The notes under the pieces were generated by a model that did no database searches, was not told the origin of the DNA, and was given only the letters and a program-made list of their open reading frames with translations. Source: Bacillota bacterium (lineage in GTDB: Bacteria > Bacillota > Clostridia > Acetivibrionales > DTU013). From it: a stretch of 48,137 nucleotides of DNA. Positions 17,039 through 27,650 of this stretch are shown piece after piece (positions within the stretch are counted from its first letter, which is position 1; every line of letters begins with the position of its first letter). The translations under genes and the position numbers were made by a program. Location: positions 1-48,137 of the forward strand of contig JAEZCA010000040.1 in assembly GCA_023412665.1 (NCBI GenBank), in the 5' to 3' direction.

Positions 17039-18310
17039 TTATATCTCAAAATACTCATTCCTTCCAGGTCCAACCGAGACATACCTTATAGGACAGCTGA
17101 TATTTCGCTGAATGTAGGAAATATAATCCTTTGCTGCAGCAGGAAGCTCATCATAGCTCCTGCAGCCGGATATATCACAGGACCAACCGTCCAGATACTC
17201 GTACACAGGTTTGGCGTGTATCAGCCTTTCTCCGGAGGGAAAGCTTTCAGTAATCTCTCCGTCGATATTATAAGCCCTGCAAACGGGTATTTTATCAAAG
17301 CATGACAATATGTCCAGCTTGGTAAGGGCTATACAGGATGCGCCCTGCATGCGCACTCCGTATCTGGAGGCGGGCACATCGAACCCTCCTACACGCCGCG
17401 GCCTTCCGGTGGCGGCGCCATATTCGCTGCCGGCTTCCCGCAGCAGATGCCCCTGGTCACCGAACAGTTCACTGGTAAACGGTCCTTCGCCAACACAGCT
17501 GGAATATGCTTTCATAACACCTATGCAATAATCAAGCTTCATATCCGGTATTCCCGCCCCGATCGGTGCATATGCAGCGATCGTCGAGGACGATGTGGTA
17601 TATGGATATATCCCAAAATCGATGTCGCGAAGAGCGCCCAGCTGGGCCTCAAACAATATGGAGCTGCCCTTGTCGCAGGCATTCCACAGGTATTGGGAGG
17701 TGTCACAGATGTAATCCTTGAAAGGCAGCCCGTAAGCTTCCAGCCACTCAAGCATCTTTGAGCAGTCCAGCGCCTCGCTTTTGTATCCGTCACGAATCAT
17801 AAGGTTCTTCCATTCTACGATGGCCGGCAGTTTCTTTCCGACACTGTCCATGTCCAGCAGATCTCCCATCCGCAGCGACTTCTTCATATATTTATCCGCA
17901 TAGACCGGCGCGATCCCGCGTCTGGTCGATCCGAACTTCGCATCGCCAAGCCTGTCTTCCTCGAGTATGTCCAGGAGCTTGTGATATGGCATGCATATCG
18001 TTGCCTTGTCACTTATTTTAAGATGCTCCGGTGTTATTTCTATACCTGCATCCCTCAGCTTTTTCACCTCTGCTGATAAATGCTCCAGATCTATTACCAT
18101 TCCGGGACCCATCACATTTACGGTCTTTTCTCTGAGTATTCCCGAGGGAAGCAGATTCAGTATAAATTTTCCCCTTTCATTGACAACAGTATGTCCTGCA
18201 TTGTTTCCGCCCTGATATCGCACTACTATGTCATAGCCCTCCGAAAGCAGGTCAACCATTCTTCCCTTGCCTTCATCTCCCCAATTTATCCCGACTATAC
18301 CTGCAAGCAT
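17039..18310 (-). CDS. purA: Adenylosuccinate synthetase
   Basis: This 423-residue enzyme makes adenylosuccinate from IMP, aspartate and GTP, the first step from IMP to AMP. The N-terminal GINWGDEGKGRMVDLL P-loop-like motif, GGNNAGHTVV, GSTRRGIAPVYADK and the C-terminal GPGRNEYFEI are all present, so it is full length. The ribosome site AAGGAGG precedes ATG 18310. It lies 58 bases after pyrG on the same strand, and the two nucleotide genes may be co-transcribed. The stop is about 100 bases before tRNA-Tyr. Confidence 0.96.
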   Translation of the reverse strand: MLAGIVGINWGDEGKGRMVDLLSEGYDIVVRYQGGNNAGHTVVNERGKFILNLLPSGILREKTVNVMGPGMVIDLEHLSAEVKKLRDAGIEITPEHLKISDKATICMPYHKLLDILEEDRLGDAKFGSTRRGIAPVYADKYMKKSLRMGDLLDMDSVGKKLPAIVEWKNLMIRDGYKSEALDCSKMLEWLEAYGLPFKDYICDTSQYLWNACDKGSSILFEAQLGALRDIDFGIYPYTTSSSTIAAYAPIGAGIPDMKLDYCIGVMKAYSSCVGEGPFTSELFGDQGHLLREAGSEYGAATGRPRRVGGFDVPASRYGVRMQGASCIALTKLDILSCFDKIPVCRAYNIDGEITESFPSGERLIHAKPVYEYLDGWSCDISGCRSYDELPAAAKDYISYIQRNISCPIRYVSVGPGRNEYFEI

Positions 18311-18368
18311 CTGTAAATCCTCCTTATATTATCTGACTTAACCATTATCATCGAGGTGACAATATATT

Positions 18369-19997
18369 TCATTTATTAGTATTGTCTTCGTTTCTCGTAC
18401 TATTACTCAGCGCCGCACCGACAAGCCCGAGGAACAGCGGATGGGGCTTATTGGGCCTGCTTTTGAATTCAGGGTGGTACTGTACTCCCACATTGAAATC
18501 ACACCCGGGAATTTCCACGGTTTCCACCAGTCTGCCGTCAGGTGATGTTCCGCTTATCACAAGTCCGGCATTTGACAGCTCATCCCTGAAATCATTATTG
18601 AATTCATAACGGTGACGATGGCGTTCGTTTATTATATCAGCTCCGTAACAACGTTCCATAATAGTTCCTGTAATGATATGGCATGGATAGCTTCCCAGCC
18701 GCAGCGTCCCGCCTTTGTCGATCTCATCATGCTGCCCGGGCATGAAATCTATCACCCTGTGGAAGCTGTTCTCGTCAAATTCCCGTGAATTTGCGTCGCT
18801 CCAGCCGAGTATGCTCCTGGAATATTCTATCACAGCGATCTGCATACCAAGACATATGCCAAGATACGGTATGTTCTGCTCCCGTGCATAGCGTGCGGCA
18901 AGTATCTTGCCTTCTATACCTCTGCTTCCAAAGCCTCCCGGTACGATCATACCGCTCAGCCTGGATAGTATTTCTCTGTAATTGTCTTCACACAGGCTTT
19001 CAGAATCGATCCACTCTATCCTGATCCTTGCACCATGGCTGTATCCTGCATGACGAAGCGCCTCTGCCACCGAAAGATATGCATCATGCATCTGCACATA
19101 CTTGCCGACTATCCCGATAGTCACAGTTTTTGTCCGACTGCTGATACTTTCGATCAGTGATTGCCACTCGCTGAGGTCAGGCTTTGGAGCATCGATCCCC
19201 AATTCCCGGCAAACAATGTCTGAAAAATGCATTTTCTCCAGCATCAGCGGCACTTCATACAAAACAGGGATCGTTTCATTTTCAATGACACAGTCAGGCT
19301 TGACATTGCAAAAGCCGGCCACTTTCTTGAAAATGCTCTCATCCGTGATAGGCTCGTCACAGCGAAGCACGATGATGTTGGGGGATATCCCCATGCCCTG
19401 CAGTTCCTTCACCGAATGCTGTGTCGGTTTTGATTTATGCTCTCCTGAAGCCTTCAGATAGGGCACCAGAGTCACATGTATATACAGCACATTCCCCGGA
19501 CCGACCTCACTGCCCACCTGGCGTATGGCCTCGATGAACGGCTGGCTCTCAATATCGCCCGCTGTACCGCCTATTTCCGTTATCACGATATCGGCATTTG
19601 TCTTTTTGCCTACACAATAAATGAACTCCTTGATCTCATTTGTCACATGGGGTATTACCTGAACAGTGCTGCCAAGGTATTCACCCCTGCGTTCCTTGCT
19701 CAGAACATTTGAATAAACCTTTCCGGTCGTCAGATTCGAGTATTTGTTGAGATCCTCGTCGATAAACCTCTCATAGTGCCCCAGATCCAGATCCGTTTCG
19801 GCTCCATCCTCTGTTACATAGACCTCGCCGTGCTGATATGGACTCATAGTACCTGGATCAACATTGATGTATGGATCCAGCTTCTGGGCCGCCACCTTGA
19901 GACCTCTTGTCTTGAGAAGCCTGCCAAGGGACGCTGCGGTAATTCCTTTGCCCAGCCCTGATACAACACCGCCTGTTACAAAAATGTACTTGGTCAT
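18369..19997 (-). CDS. pyrG: CTP synthase
   Basis: This 542-residue, two-domain enzyme aminates UTP to CTP with glutamine and ATP. The synthetase half (1-267) opens with KYIFVTGGVVSGLGKGITAA. The class I glutaminase half has the nucleophile in LGICLGMQ and the His-Glu pair in YHPEFKSRP. Length and motifs are those of a normal enzyme. The start ATG has AAGGAGGG upstream. In Firmicutes pyrG is often controlled by a leader attenuator with a GGGC start. Here I see an inverted repeat in the leader but no U-tract. Confidence 0.97.
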   Translation of the reverse strand: MTKYIFVTGGVVSGLGKGITAASLGRLLKTRGLKVAAQKLDPYINVDPGTMSPYQHGEVYVTEDGAETDLDLGHYERFIDEDLNKYSNLTTGKVYSNVLSKERRGEYLGSTVQVIPHVTNEIKEFIYCVGKKTNADIVITEIGGTAGDIESQPFIEAIRQVGSEVGPGNVLYIHVTLVPYLKASGEHKSKPTQHSVKELQGMGISPNIIVLRCDEPITDESIFKKVAGFCNVKPDCVIENETIPVLYEVPLMLEKMHFSDIVCRELGIDAPKPDLSEWQSLIESISSRTKTVTIGIVGKYVQMHDAYLSVAEALRHAGYSHGARIRIEWIDSESLCEDNYREILSRLSGMIVPGGFGSRGIEGKILAARYAREQNIPYLGICLGMQIAVIEYSRSILGWSDANSREFDENSFHRVIDFMPGQHDEIDKGGTLRLGSYPCHIITGTIMERCYGADIINERHRHRYEFNNDFRDELSNAGLVISGTSPDGRLVETVEIPGCDFNVGVQYHPEFKSRPNKPHPLFLGLVGAALSNSTRNEDNTNK

Positions 19998-20035
19998 AGT
20001 CCCTCCTTATGGATCGATTATTTATTACAGCACGC

Positions 20036-20065
20036 AACCGCATGCTAAATAAATAGAATGCGGTT
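20036..20065 (-). repeat. Inverted repeat in the pyrG leader
   Basis: AACCGCAT and ATGCGGTT (20036-20043, 20058-20065) form a perfect eight-pair stem with a 14-base loop, about 40-70 bases before the pyrG start. No run of T follows on the minus strand, so it is not a simple terminator. It could be an operator or a leader structure. Confidence 0.4.
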
Positions 20066-20118
20066 ATCATTTTTCCACCTTATAGGTTATTGCAAAAGCC
20101 TTTGTAGACCTGTTTTAC

Positions 20119-20835
20119 TCAGTTTTGCACATAAAGCTGCTTATATGGATTATGGGTATCCGGAGTGAGCACATGAAATTCCTTGCCAACTATCGCCTCA
20201 TAGGGCACGTCAAAAAGCCTGGAAAATTCGGTGATGTATTTGGTGATGACCTCCATTTCAGCGCTGCCGGCTTTCTTACAGTTCACCTGCTTTGGCAGCC
20301 GGAGACCTTCCACATCTCCACGCAGATATATCTTTCCTCCGTGCATGCCTGTGCCGCAGAAATTTCCCTTGACCGGTCTGTCTTTGTCCAGACCCAGTAC
20401 GATGATCATTCCTCCTGCCTGATATTCACCAAGAAAACTCCCGCAGCTTCCTCCTATAACCATGACAGGAAGCTTTCCGGCGTATTCCTTCATATGGATC
20501 CCCGCACGGTAGCCCGCATTTCCCCTGATGTATATCTCGCCTCCGCGCATGGCATATCCGGCGGCATCACCGGCATTTCCGAAAACAACTATTCTGCCGT
20601 CATTCATAGTATCTCCTGCCGCATCCTGGGCATTTCCCCTGACAGTGATTTCGGCACCGTCGAGATATGCTCCCAGCGCATTTCCGGGAGTTCCGTTTAT
20701 GAGTATTTTCACCTTGTCCATACCGCTTGCTATGAACCGCTGACCGAGACAACCATTGATGGTGATATCACTGCCGCTTTTTCTTATTTCCTCATTCAAT
20801 GAGCGATGGTCCTTGCCTGCAGCTTCGATTATCAT
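20119..20835 (-). CDS. Glutamate synthase GXGXG-domain subunit
   Basis: This 238-residue protein is the right-handed beta-helix domain that forms the C-terminus of classical GltB, here a separate gene. Repeated G-x-x-G-x-x-x-G turns run from about residue 25 to 190 (for example GRIVVFGNAGDAAGYAM and GEIYIRGNAGYRAG). The domain holds the glutaminase and synthase domains in place around the ammonia channel. It is the last gene of the split glutamate synthase operon and follows the FAD subunit by one base. The same domain also occurs in formylmethanofuran dehydrogenase subunit C, but the neighbours settle the assignment. Confidence 0.9.
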   Translation of the reverse strand: MIIEAAGKDHRSLNEEIRKSGSDITINGCLGQRFIASGMDKVKILINGTPGNALGAYLDGAEITVRGNAQDAAGDTMNDGRIVVFGNAGDAAGYAMRGGEIYIRGNAGYRAGIHMKEYAGKLPVMVIGGSCGSFLGEYQAGGMIIVLGLDKDRPVKGNFCGTGMHGGKIYLRGDVEGLRLPKQVNCKKAGSAEMEVITKYITEFSRLFDVPYEAIVGKEFHVLTPDTHNPYKQLYVQN

Positions 20836-20836
20836 C

Positions 20837-22072
20837 TCACACCACTCCTCCCAGCTTCTGCTGCCTGTATTTTCTTGAAAAAGCCATCAGCGAAGGTTTT
20901 TCGCTGATAAGCTCAAAATCAATATCTTCAAGGGATACCCTGTTTTGTATCAGTGATGTATATATCCCTGCCTTTTCGACATCGCCGGCCAGTATATATC
21001 CCTTGAGCAGGTTATTTTCATAAAACAGCTTTTTGATGGAGCCGCTCCCGTATTTCTCATAGGTTTGGCCGGTATAGCTTCCCGCCGTTATTATATGGAA
21101 CCCGAAAAATCCTATTGCATTCATGGGAATAGCACGGTCAAACTTCTTTTCTCCGCCTGCCATGTTGATGCCGGCGCACTCCCCCTGTCTGTATGCATTG
21201 GGAAGCAATGCAAGCACACGCCTCTGGCCGAATGAAACATCATAGCTTTCCGTACAATCGCCCGCGGCATATATTCCTTCTATTGAGGTCTTCATGTACT
21301 CATCGGTGATTATTCCTCTTCCCGTATCTCCTCCGATATCTCGTACAAGCGAAATATTCGGCCGCACTCCGACAGCCATTACAAGGATATCAAAATCCAC
21401 CTTGCTGCCGCTGCTGAGGTATGCGGTCTGTCCATCGAACCTGTCAACACTTTGTCCCAGCATAAAAGCAATATCGTTCTTTTCAATATGCTTTTGAACC
21501 ATCTCAGCCGAGGAATCATCCAGGATGCTCGAGAGGATCCTGGTACTCAGGTCGACGATGGTTATACTTTTCACATGATCCGCTATACCTTCGGCGCATT
21601 TCAGCCCGATGAGCCCTGCGCCGATTATCAGCACACGCTTGTCAGGCCCTAATGCTTCCTTTAAAGAATTCGCATCATCAAGTGACATAAAAGCGAATTT
21701 CTGCTTCACACTTTCCAGACCGGCGAAGTCAGGGACAAACGGTGATGAGCCTGTTGCTATCAGCAGCCTGTCATACGGTATTTCAGAACCATCCTCCAGC
21801 AGTACTGTCCTGCTTTCCTTTCTGATACCGGTCACATTTTTGCCCAGCAGCGTCTCGCACCTGTTTTTTTCATAAAAGTCGGCCGGACGGTACTTCATCC
21901 GCTCAAGGTCGGTTTTCCCCTGAAGAAGGTAGGATATGAGCGGCCTCGAGTATGTATGGTGACTCTCGTTTGATATCACCATTACATCACCGGACTGATC
22001 CACCTGCCTGATTCCTTCGATGGCTCCGACGGCAGCAGTACTGTTTCCAATGATCACATATTTCATATTCAT
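20837..22072 (-). CDS. FAD-dependent NAD(P)H oxidoreductase of the glutamate synthase operon
   Basis: This 411-residue pyridine nucleotide-disulfide oxidoreductase-type flavoprotein has the FAD loop near the N-terminus (IGNSTAAVGAIEGIR), the NAD(P)H loop GAGLIGLKCAEGI (about 150) and the second FAD motif GIYAAGDCTE (about 270). No CxxxxC redox disulfide is visible, so it belongs with electron-transfer types such as nitrite or ferredoxin reductase subunits. It probably passes electrons from NAD(P)H through the adjacent ferredoxin to the FMN synthase subunit. Its start directly abuts the ferredoxin stop, as expected in one operon. Confidence 0.9.
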   Translation of the reverse strand: MNMKYVIIGNSTAAVGAIEGIRQVDQSGDVMVISNESHHTYSRPLISYLLQGKTDLERMKYRPADFYEKNRCETLLGKNVTGIRKESRTVLLEDGSEIPYDRLLIATGSSPFVPDFAGLESVKQKFAFMSLDDANSLKEALGPDKRVLIIGAGLIGLKCAEGIADHVKSITIVDLSTRILSSILDDSSAEMVQKHIEKNDIAFMLGQSVDRFDGQTAYLSSGSKVDFDILVMAVGVRPNISLVRDIGGDTGRGIITDEYMKTSIEGIYAAGDCTESYDVSFGQRRVLALLPNAYRQGECAGINMAGGEKKFDRAIPMNAIGFFGFHIITAGSYTGQTYEKYGSGSIKKLFYENNLLKGYILAGDVEKAGIYTSLIQNRVSLEDIDFELISEKPSLMAFSRKYRQQKLGGVV

Positions 22073-22501
22073 CTACCTCTCTTCATATACTATTGCTCCA
22101 TTTGGACAGCCGGCTACACATGCCGGAGCTCCGGAACCGTTCTTGACACATAGCTCGCATTTCTGGACCGCTCCGTGCTCAGACGGAGAAACCGCTCCAT
22201 ACGGACAGGACAGGATGCATGTAAAGCAGCTGACACATCTGTCCTCATCCACCATTATGACTCCATCCTTTATCGTAAGAGCCCCTGTTATACAGCCTTT
22301 TACACAGAGCGGCTCTTCACAGTGTCTGCAGGATACCGCAAAGCAAATATCATTATTCTCCTCTATCCTGATCCTTGGGCTGATCTCCAGATTTCTCAGA
22401 GCCAGAGCCATGTTTTTTTCGCCGGTATTGGCAAAGGCGCAGTTATATTCACACAGCCTGCATCCGAGACACCATTTTTCATTGACATAAACCCTCTTCA
22501 T
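22073..22501 (-). CDS. Four-cluster ferredoxin subunit (4Fe-4S)
   Basis: This 142-residue protein has four cysteine-rich blocks: CLGCRLCEYNC, CRHCEEPLCVKGC, CVSCFTCILSC and CELC...CVAGC. The pattern matches DmsB/HycB-type ferredoxins that carry up to four 4Fe-4S clusters. Between the FAD oxidoreductase and the FMN synthase genes, it is the likely electron wire of the glutamate synthase. The ATG at 22501 lies five bases after the synthase stop. It is cytosolic, with no signal or Tat motif. Confidence 0.9.
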   Translation of the reverse strand: MKRVYVNEKWCLGCRLCEYNCAFANTGEKNMALALRNLEISPRIRIEENNDICFAVSCRHCEEPLCVKGCITGALTIKDGVIMVDEDRCVSCFTCILSCPYGAVSPSEHGAVQKCELCVKNGSGAPACVAGCPNGAIVYEER

Positions 22502-22506
22502 TTATA

Positions 22507-24012
22507 TCACTCCCCCGCATGGGATATACCGAGTATCCCGAGTTCCTTTTCATTGAGTCCCACTCCCCTGAGCATGAGCCTGTTCCCCTTCAGCGCTTCG
22601 ATGGAATTTATGCCCATGCCGCCCATGAGTTCCTTTATCTCATGGTTCCATGCAGTCAGCAGATTGACCAAACGTTTGAAGCCCATATCCGGGTTGAGTC
22701 TCCTGACCAGCTCCGGACGCTGTGTCGCAATGCCCCAGTTGCATTTTCCGCCCTGACAGCTGCGGCACAAATGGCATCCCAGGGCCAGCAGTGCGCCTGT
22801 GGCAATATAGACAGCATCCGCACCAAGAGCAATAGCCTTAACTACATCGGCACTGTTTCTTATACTGCCTCCCGCAACCAGTGAAACATTGTTTCTTATA
22901 CCTTCATCTCTAAGCCGTGAATCGACACTTGCCAGTGCCAGTTCTATCGGTATGCCTACGTTATCGCGGATCCTTGTGGGAGCCGCGCCTGTTCCTCCGC
23001 GGAAGCCGTCGATGGCGATTATGTCCGCTCCGCTTCTGGCTATGCCGCTTGCGATGGCGGCAATATTATGGACAGCCGCAACCTTTACTATGACAGGCTT
23101 CTTGTATTGTGTCGCTTCCTTGAGTGAGAATACAAGCTGCCTCAGATCCTCAATTGAGTAAATATCATGGTGGGGCGCCGGTGAGATGGCGTCTGAGCCT
23201 TCTGGGATCATCCTTGTCTTTGAAATGTCCCCGACTATTTTTTCACCGGGGAGATGACCTCCTATACCGGGCTTTGCGCCCTGCCCCATTTTGATCTCTA
23301 TCGCTGCTCCGGCCTCAAGGTATTGCCTGTGCACTCCAAAACGTCCCGATGCCACCTGGACGATCGTGTTTTCTCCATATTTATAGAAATCCCCATGCAG
23401 GCCGCCTTCACCGGTATTGTAGAAAATACCCAGTTCCTGGGCTGCTCTGGCAAGGCTCTCGTGTGCATTGTAGCTGATGGAGCCGTAAGACATGGCGGAG
23501 AACATCACCGGCATCGCCAGCTCAAGCTGAGGAGTCAGGTTGTTTTTGAGGCTTCCATCCGGATTGCGCTCTATCCTTCCCGGTTTTTTGCCCAGGAATA
23601 CTTTTGTCTCCATAGGCTCACGCAGCGGGTCTATGGACGGATTTGTCACCTGTGACGCATTTATCAGCATCTTATCCCAGTAAACCGGGTGTTTTTCCGG
23701 GTTTCCCATGGATGAGAGCAGCACGCCGCCGCTTCCCGACTGCTTATATATCTCCTTTATTGCCGACTGGTTCCAGTTGGCATTTTCCTTGAAGCAATGG
23801 TCGCTCTTAACGATCTTCAGAGCCTTTGTGGGGCACAGCGAAACACATCTGTGACAGTTGACACATTTGGCTTCATCGCTGAGCATGAAATTGCCGTTCT
23901 CCTCATAAGAGTGAACATCATTAGCGCACTGTCGTTCACATACACGGCAGCGTATACATCGGCTGTCGTTCCTTGCGACTTCATAATCAGCATACATAAA
24001 ATCTACCGGCAT
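22507..24012 (-). CDS. gltB: Glutamate synthase, FMN/Fe-S central domain with N-terminal ferredoxin (archaeal type)
   Basis: This 501-residue protein has two N-terminal 4Fe-4S motifs (CIRCRVCERQC and CVNCHRCVSLC, about 19-65) and then the FMN-binding synthase barrel (about 90-480). The barrel includes MSYGSISYNAHESLARA, the EGGLHGDFY loop and IAIDGFRGGTGAAPTRIRDN. The later cysteines in LGCHLCRSCQGGKC supply the 3Fe-4S-type cluster. It makes glutamate from 2-oxoglutarate and channelled ammonia. It lacks its own glutaminase and GXGXG domains, which are the flanking genes. It overlaps the glutaminase gene by ten bases, with AGGGGGT as ribosome site. Confidence 0.93.
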   Translation of the reverse strand: MPVDFMYADYEVARNDSRCIRCRVCERQCANDVHSYEENGNFMLSDEAKCVNCHRCVSLCPTKALKIVKSDHCFKENANWNQSAIKEIYKQSGSGGVLLSSMGNPEKHPVYWDKMLINASQVTNPSIDPLREPMETKVFLGKKPGRIERNPDGSLKNNLTPQLELAMPVMFSAMSYGSISYNAHESLARAAQELGIFYNTGEGGLHGDFYKYGENTIVQVASGRFGVHRQYLEAGAAIEIKMGQGAKPGIGGHLPGEKIVGDISKTRMIPEGSDAISPAPHHDIYSIEDLRQLVFSLKEATQYKKPVIVKVAAVHNIAAIASGIARSGADIIAIDGFRGGTGAAPTRIRDNVGIPIELALASVDSRLRDEGIRNNVSLVAGGSIRNSADVVKAIALGADAVYIATGALLALGCHLCRSCQGGKCNWGIATQRPELVRRLNPDMGFKRLVNLLTAWNHEIKELMGGMGINSIEALKGNRLMLRGVGLNEKELGILGISHAGE

Positions 24013-25121
24013 TGCTCAGCACCCCCTTTCAATGTAACGATAACAGGCTCCCCACCCATAGGTGACCATATCCTGTCCAGTTCAGGCTCCATCATCCTGA
24101 TGGCGGCTTCCTCACTTGCCGCATACACCATATCTCCCTTTTCGGCGATGACCATGGATCGCAGCTTCAATCGGTCATTCAGAGCCATCATACCCCCGCT
24201 GAAGCCCAGCAGTATGGAAAACGGTCCGGTGATGAGGAGACTTGAGAAAGCATTCCTCAAATATGTCAGCCTCTCTCTTTCCAGAGGCGGTTTTCTTTCT
24301 ATAGTGCTCCAGAACGGTGCCGCGATAACGTCCGCGACCTCTGACAGCGTCAGCTTCTGTTTCCTTGTCAGAAAGTCCACTATATAGGTAATGACCTCGG
24401 TGTCGGTCAGAAGCGAACATTTGTAACCATACATTTCAATGAAGCGGCGGTTTGCATCGTAGGAGGATATCTCACCATTGTGCACGATGGAATAATCCAG
24501 CATCGAAAATGGATGAGCTCCGCCCCACCAGCCCGGTGTATTGGTAGGATATCTGCCATGAGCGGTCCAGCAGTAGCCCTCATACTCGTCAAGACGGTAA
24601 AATTCACCGACGTCCTCGGGATATCCGACTGCCTTGAAGGAACCCATATTTTTTCCGCTGGAGAACACATATGAACCATCAAAGGATGTATTGATTTTAA
24701 TAACAGCGCGGACAACATATTCATCTTCATCGAGCTGGCTGTCCCTCAGCCTGTTTTGATGCGGCGCTACAAAGTATCTCCAGATCAGAGGCTCATCCGT
24801 GATCCTTGGTGTCTTCCTTATCGGTATCCTGGACAGATTGATGACCTCAAACACCTTGTCGATGTATCTTTCGCACTCTTCCTTTGCAGCTGCATTATTA
24901 TAGAATACATGCAGTGCATACAGATCCTTATACTGGGGATATATACCATAGCCGGCAAAGCCTCCTCCAAGGCCGTTGGATCTGTCATGCATGACAGTCA
25001 TCGCATTTACTATCGTTTCACCTGAGACACTTTTACCGGACCTGGAAAACAAGCCTGCAATGGCGCATCCCGACGGTATCCTTATCTGTCCTTCTTTACC
25101 GTTCAAATTTTCTTTCAGCAT
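24003..25121 (-). CDS. Glutamate synthase glutaminase subunit (class II amidotransferase)
   Basis: About 372 residues of class II (Ntn) glutaminase. The nucleophile is Cys19 in SGCAIAGLFSRSG. Supporting motifs are the substrate loop GRYPTNTPGWWGGAHPF and IVHNGEISSYDANRRF. It releases ammonia from glutamine for the synthase subunit. The enzyme needs Cys at the N-terminus, so the first 18 residues would be removed as a propeptide, as in classical GltB. I chose ATG 25121 (GGAAAGGA upstream, spacing 11). A TTG at 25166 would add 15 residues but has no ribosome site. It is the first gene of the operon, about 93 bases from the predicted transcription start. Confidence 0.9.
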   Translation of the reverse strand: MLKENLNGKEGQIRIPSGCAIAGLFSRSGKSVSGETIVNAMTVMHDRSNGLGGGFAGYGIYPQYKDLYALHVFYNNAAAKEECERYIDKVFEVINLSRIPIRKTPRITDEPLIWRYFVAPHQNRLRDSQLDEDEYVVRAVIKINTSFDGSYVFSSGKNMGSFKAVGYPEDVGEFYRLDEYEGYCWTAHGRYPTNTPGWWGGAHPFSMLDYSIVHNGEISSYDANRRFIEMYGYKCSLLTDTEVITYIVDFLTRKQKLTLSEVADVIAAPFWSTIERKPPLERERLTYLRNAFSSLLITGPFSILLGFSGGMMALNDRLKLRSMVIAEKGDMVYAASEEAAIRMMEPELDRIWSPMGGEPVIVTLKGGAEQCR

Positions 25122-25155
25122 CGCGGGACCCGTCCTTTCCTGTTCATTTTTACTT

Positions 25156-25206
25156 AAAAAAGACAAAGACGTTCAAATGCAAATTTTCATCTGCAGAATG
25201 AACGCC
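25156..25206 (-). promoter_or_regulatory. Leader hairpin with U-tract upstream of the glutamate synthase operon (candidate attenuator)
   Basis: Beginning about eight bases after the predicted start (about 25214), the minus strand folds GGCGTTCA (25206-25199) with TGAACGTC (25175-25168). Above a small internal loop, GCAGA pairs with TTTGC around the hexaloop TGAAAA, and one extra T-A pair is possible. TTTGTCTTTTTT follows at once (25167-25156), so it resembles a terminator inside the leader. The design parallels the glnN leader hairpin on the opposite strand. Confidence 0.5.
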
Positions 25207-25220
25207 GTTGTTCATTACTT

Positions 25221-25249
25221 ACTATAAAACAAAACCTGTTATGTGTCAA
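25221..25249 (-). promoter_or_regulatory. Sigma-A promoter of the glutamate synthase operon
   Basis: On the minus strand, TTGACA (25244-25249) and TATAGT (25221-25226) are separated by 17 bases. The predicted start is near 25214. Confidence 0.75.
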
Positions 25250-25374
25250 TGGATTTTGCAACTTTTGTTTTGATTTAATGCAAATTTGTTAATGTACAAG
25301 CTGTTATTTATAATATGCATTAAGTATTTTGCATGAACCCGCAAATGTTCCTGCAAAAAAATTTAAAAAAACTA
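25250..25374. promoter_or_regulatory. Divergent control region with repeated TGCA-type motifs
   Basis: Between the two divergent promoters, short related motifs recur: TTTTGCA (25254), ATGCAAAT (25278), ATGCAT (25315), TTTTGCAT (25327), GCAAAT (25342) and TGCAAA (25352). They may be operator sites for a nitrogen regulator, or chance in an AT-rich stretch. No gene is present. Confidence 0.35.
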
Positions 25375-25402
25375 TTGACAGATGATATTATGGGTATATA
25401 AT
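25375..25402 (+). promoter_or_regulatory. Sigma-A promoter of glnN
   Basis: TTGACA (25375-25380), a 16-base spacer and TATAAT (25397-25402) match the consensus at every position. The predicted start is near 25409. Confidence 0.8.
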
Positions 25403-25414
25403 ATTTTTATGAAC

Positions 25415-25463
25415 GGCAAAGGTGCCGAGCAGAAAATTATCTGCGGCACCTTTGCCTTTTTTT
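25415..25463 (+). terminator. Terminator hairpin in the glnN leader (candidate attenuator)
   Basis: GGCAAAGGTGCC (25415-25426) pairs perfectly with GGCACCTTTGCC (25445-25456). After a two-base GA bulge, GCAGA pairs with TCTGC around the hexaloop AAATTA. Seven T follow (25457-25463). It starts only about six bases after the predicted transcription start and lies before the glnN ribosome site, so most transcripts should stop here unless something prevents it. Confidence 0.8.
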
Positions 25464-25491
25464 ATTTTGATTTTGAAGGGAGCGATTTTTT

Positions 25492-27588
<2,097 letters not shown>

Positions 27589-27650
27589 GAACGGCTACAT
27601 GACATTCAAGGGTTTAGTAATAAAAATCTAAATATTGTACAGGAGGGATA

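Noticed and set aside
16611..17039. 142-residue leftward frame
   Set aside because: It runs through tRNA-Tyr, its terminator and the inverted-repeat element, so it cannot be a protein gene.
25415..25463. A standard ANTAR-binding motif in the glnN leader
   Set aside because: The apical hexaloop is present, but the required A1 and G4 are not, and there is no preceding second hairpin. I kept it as an attenuator of unknown type.
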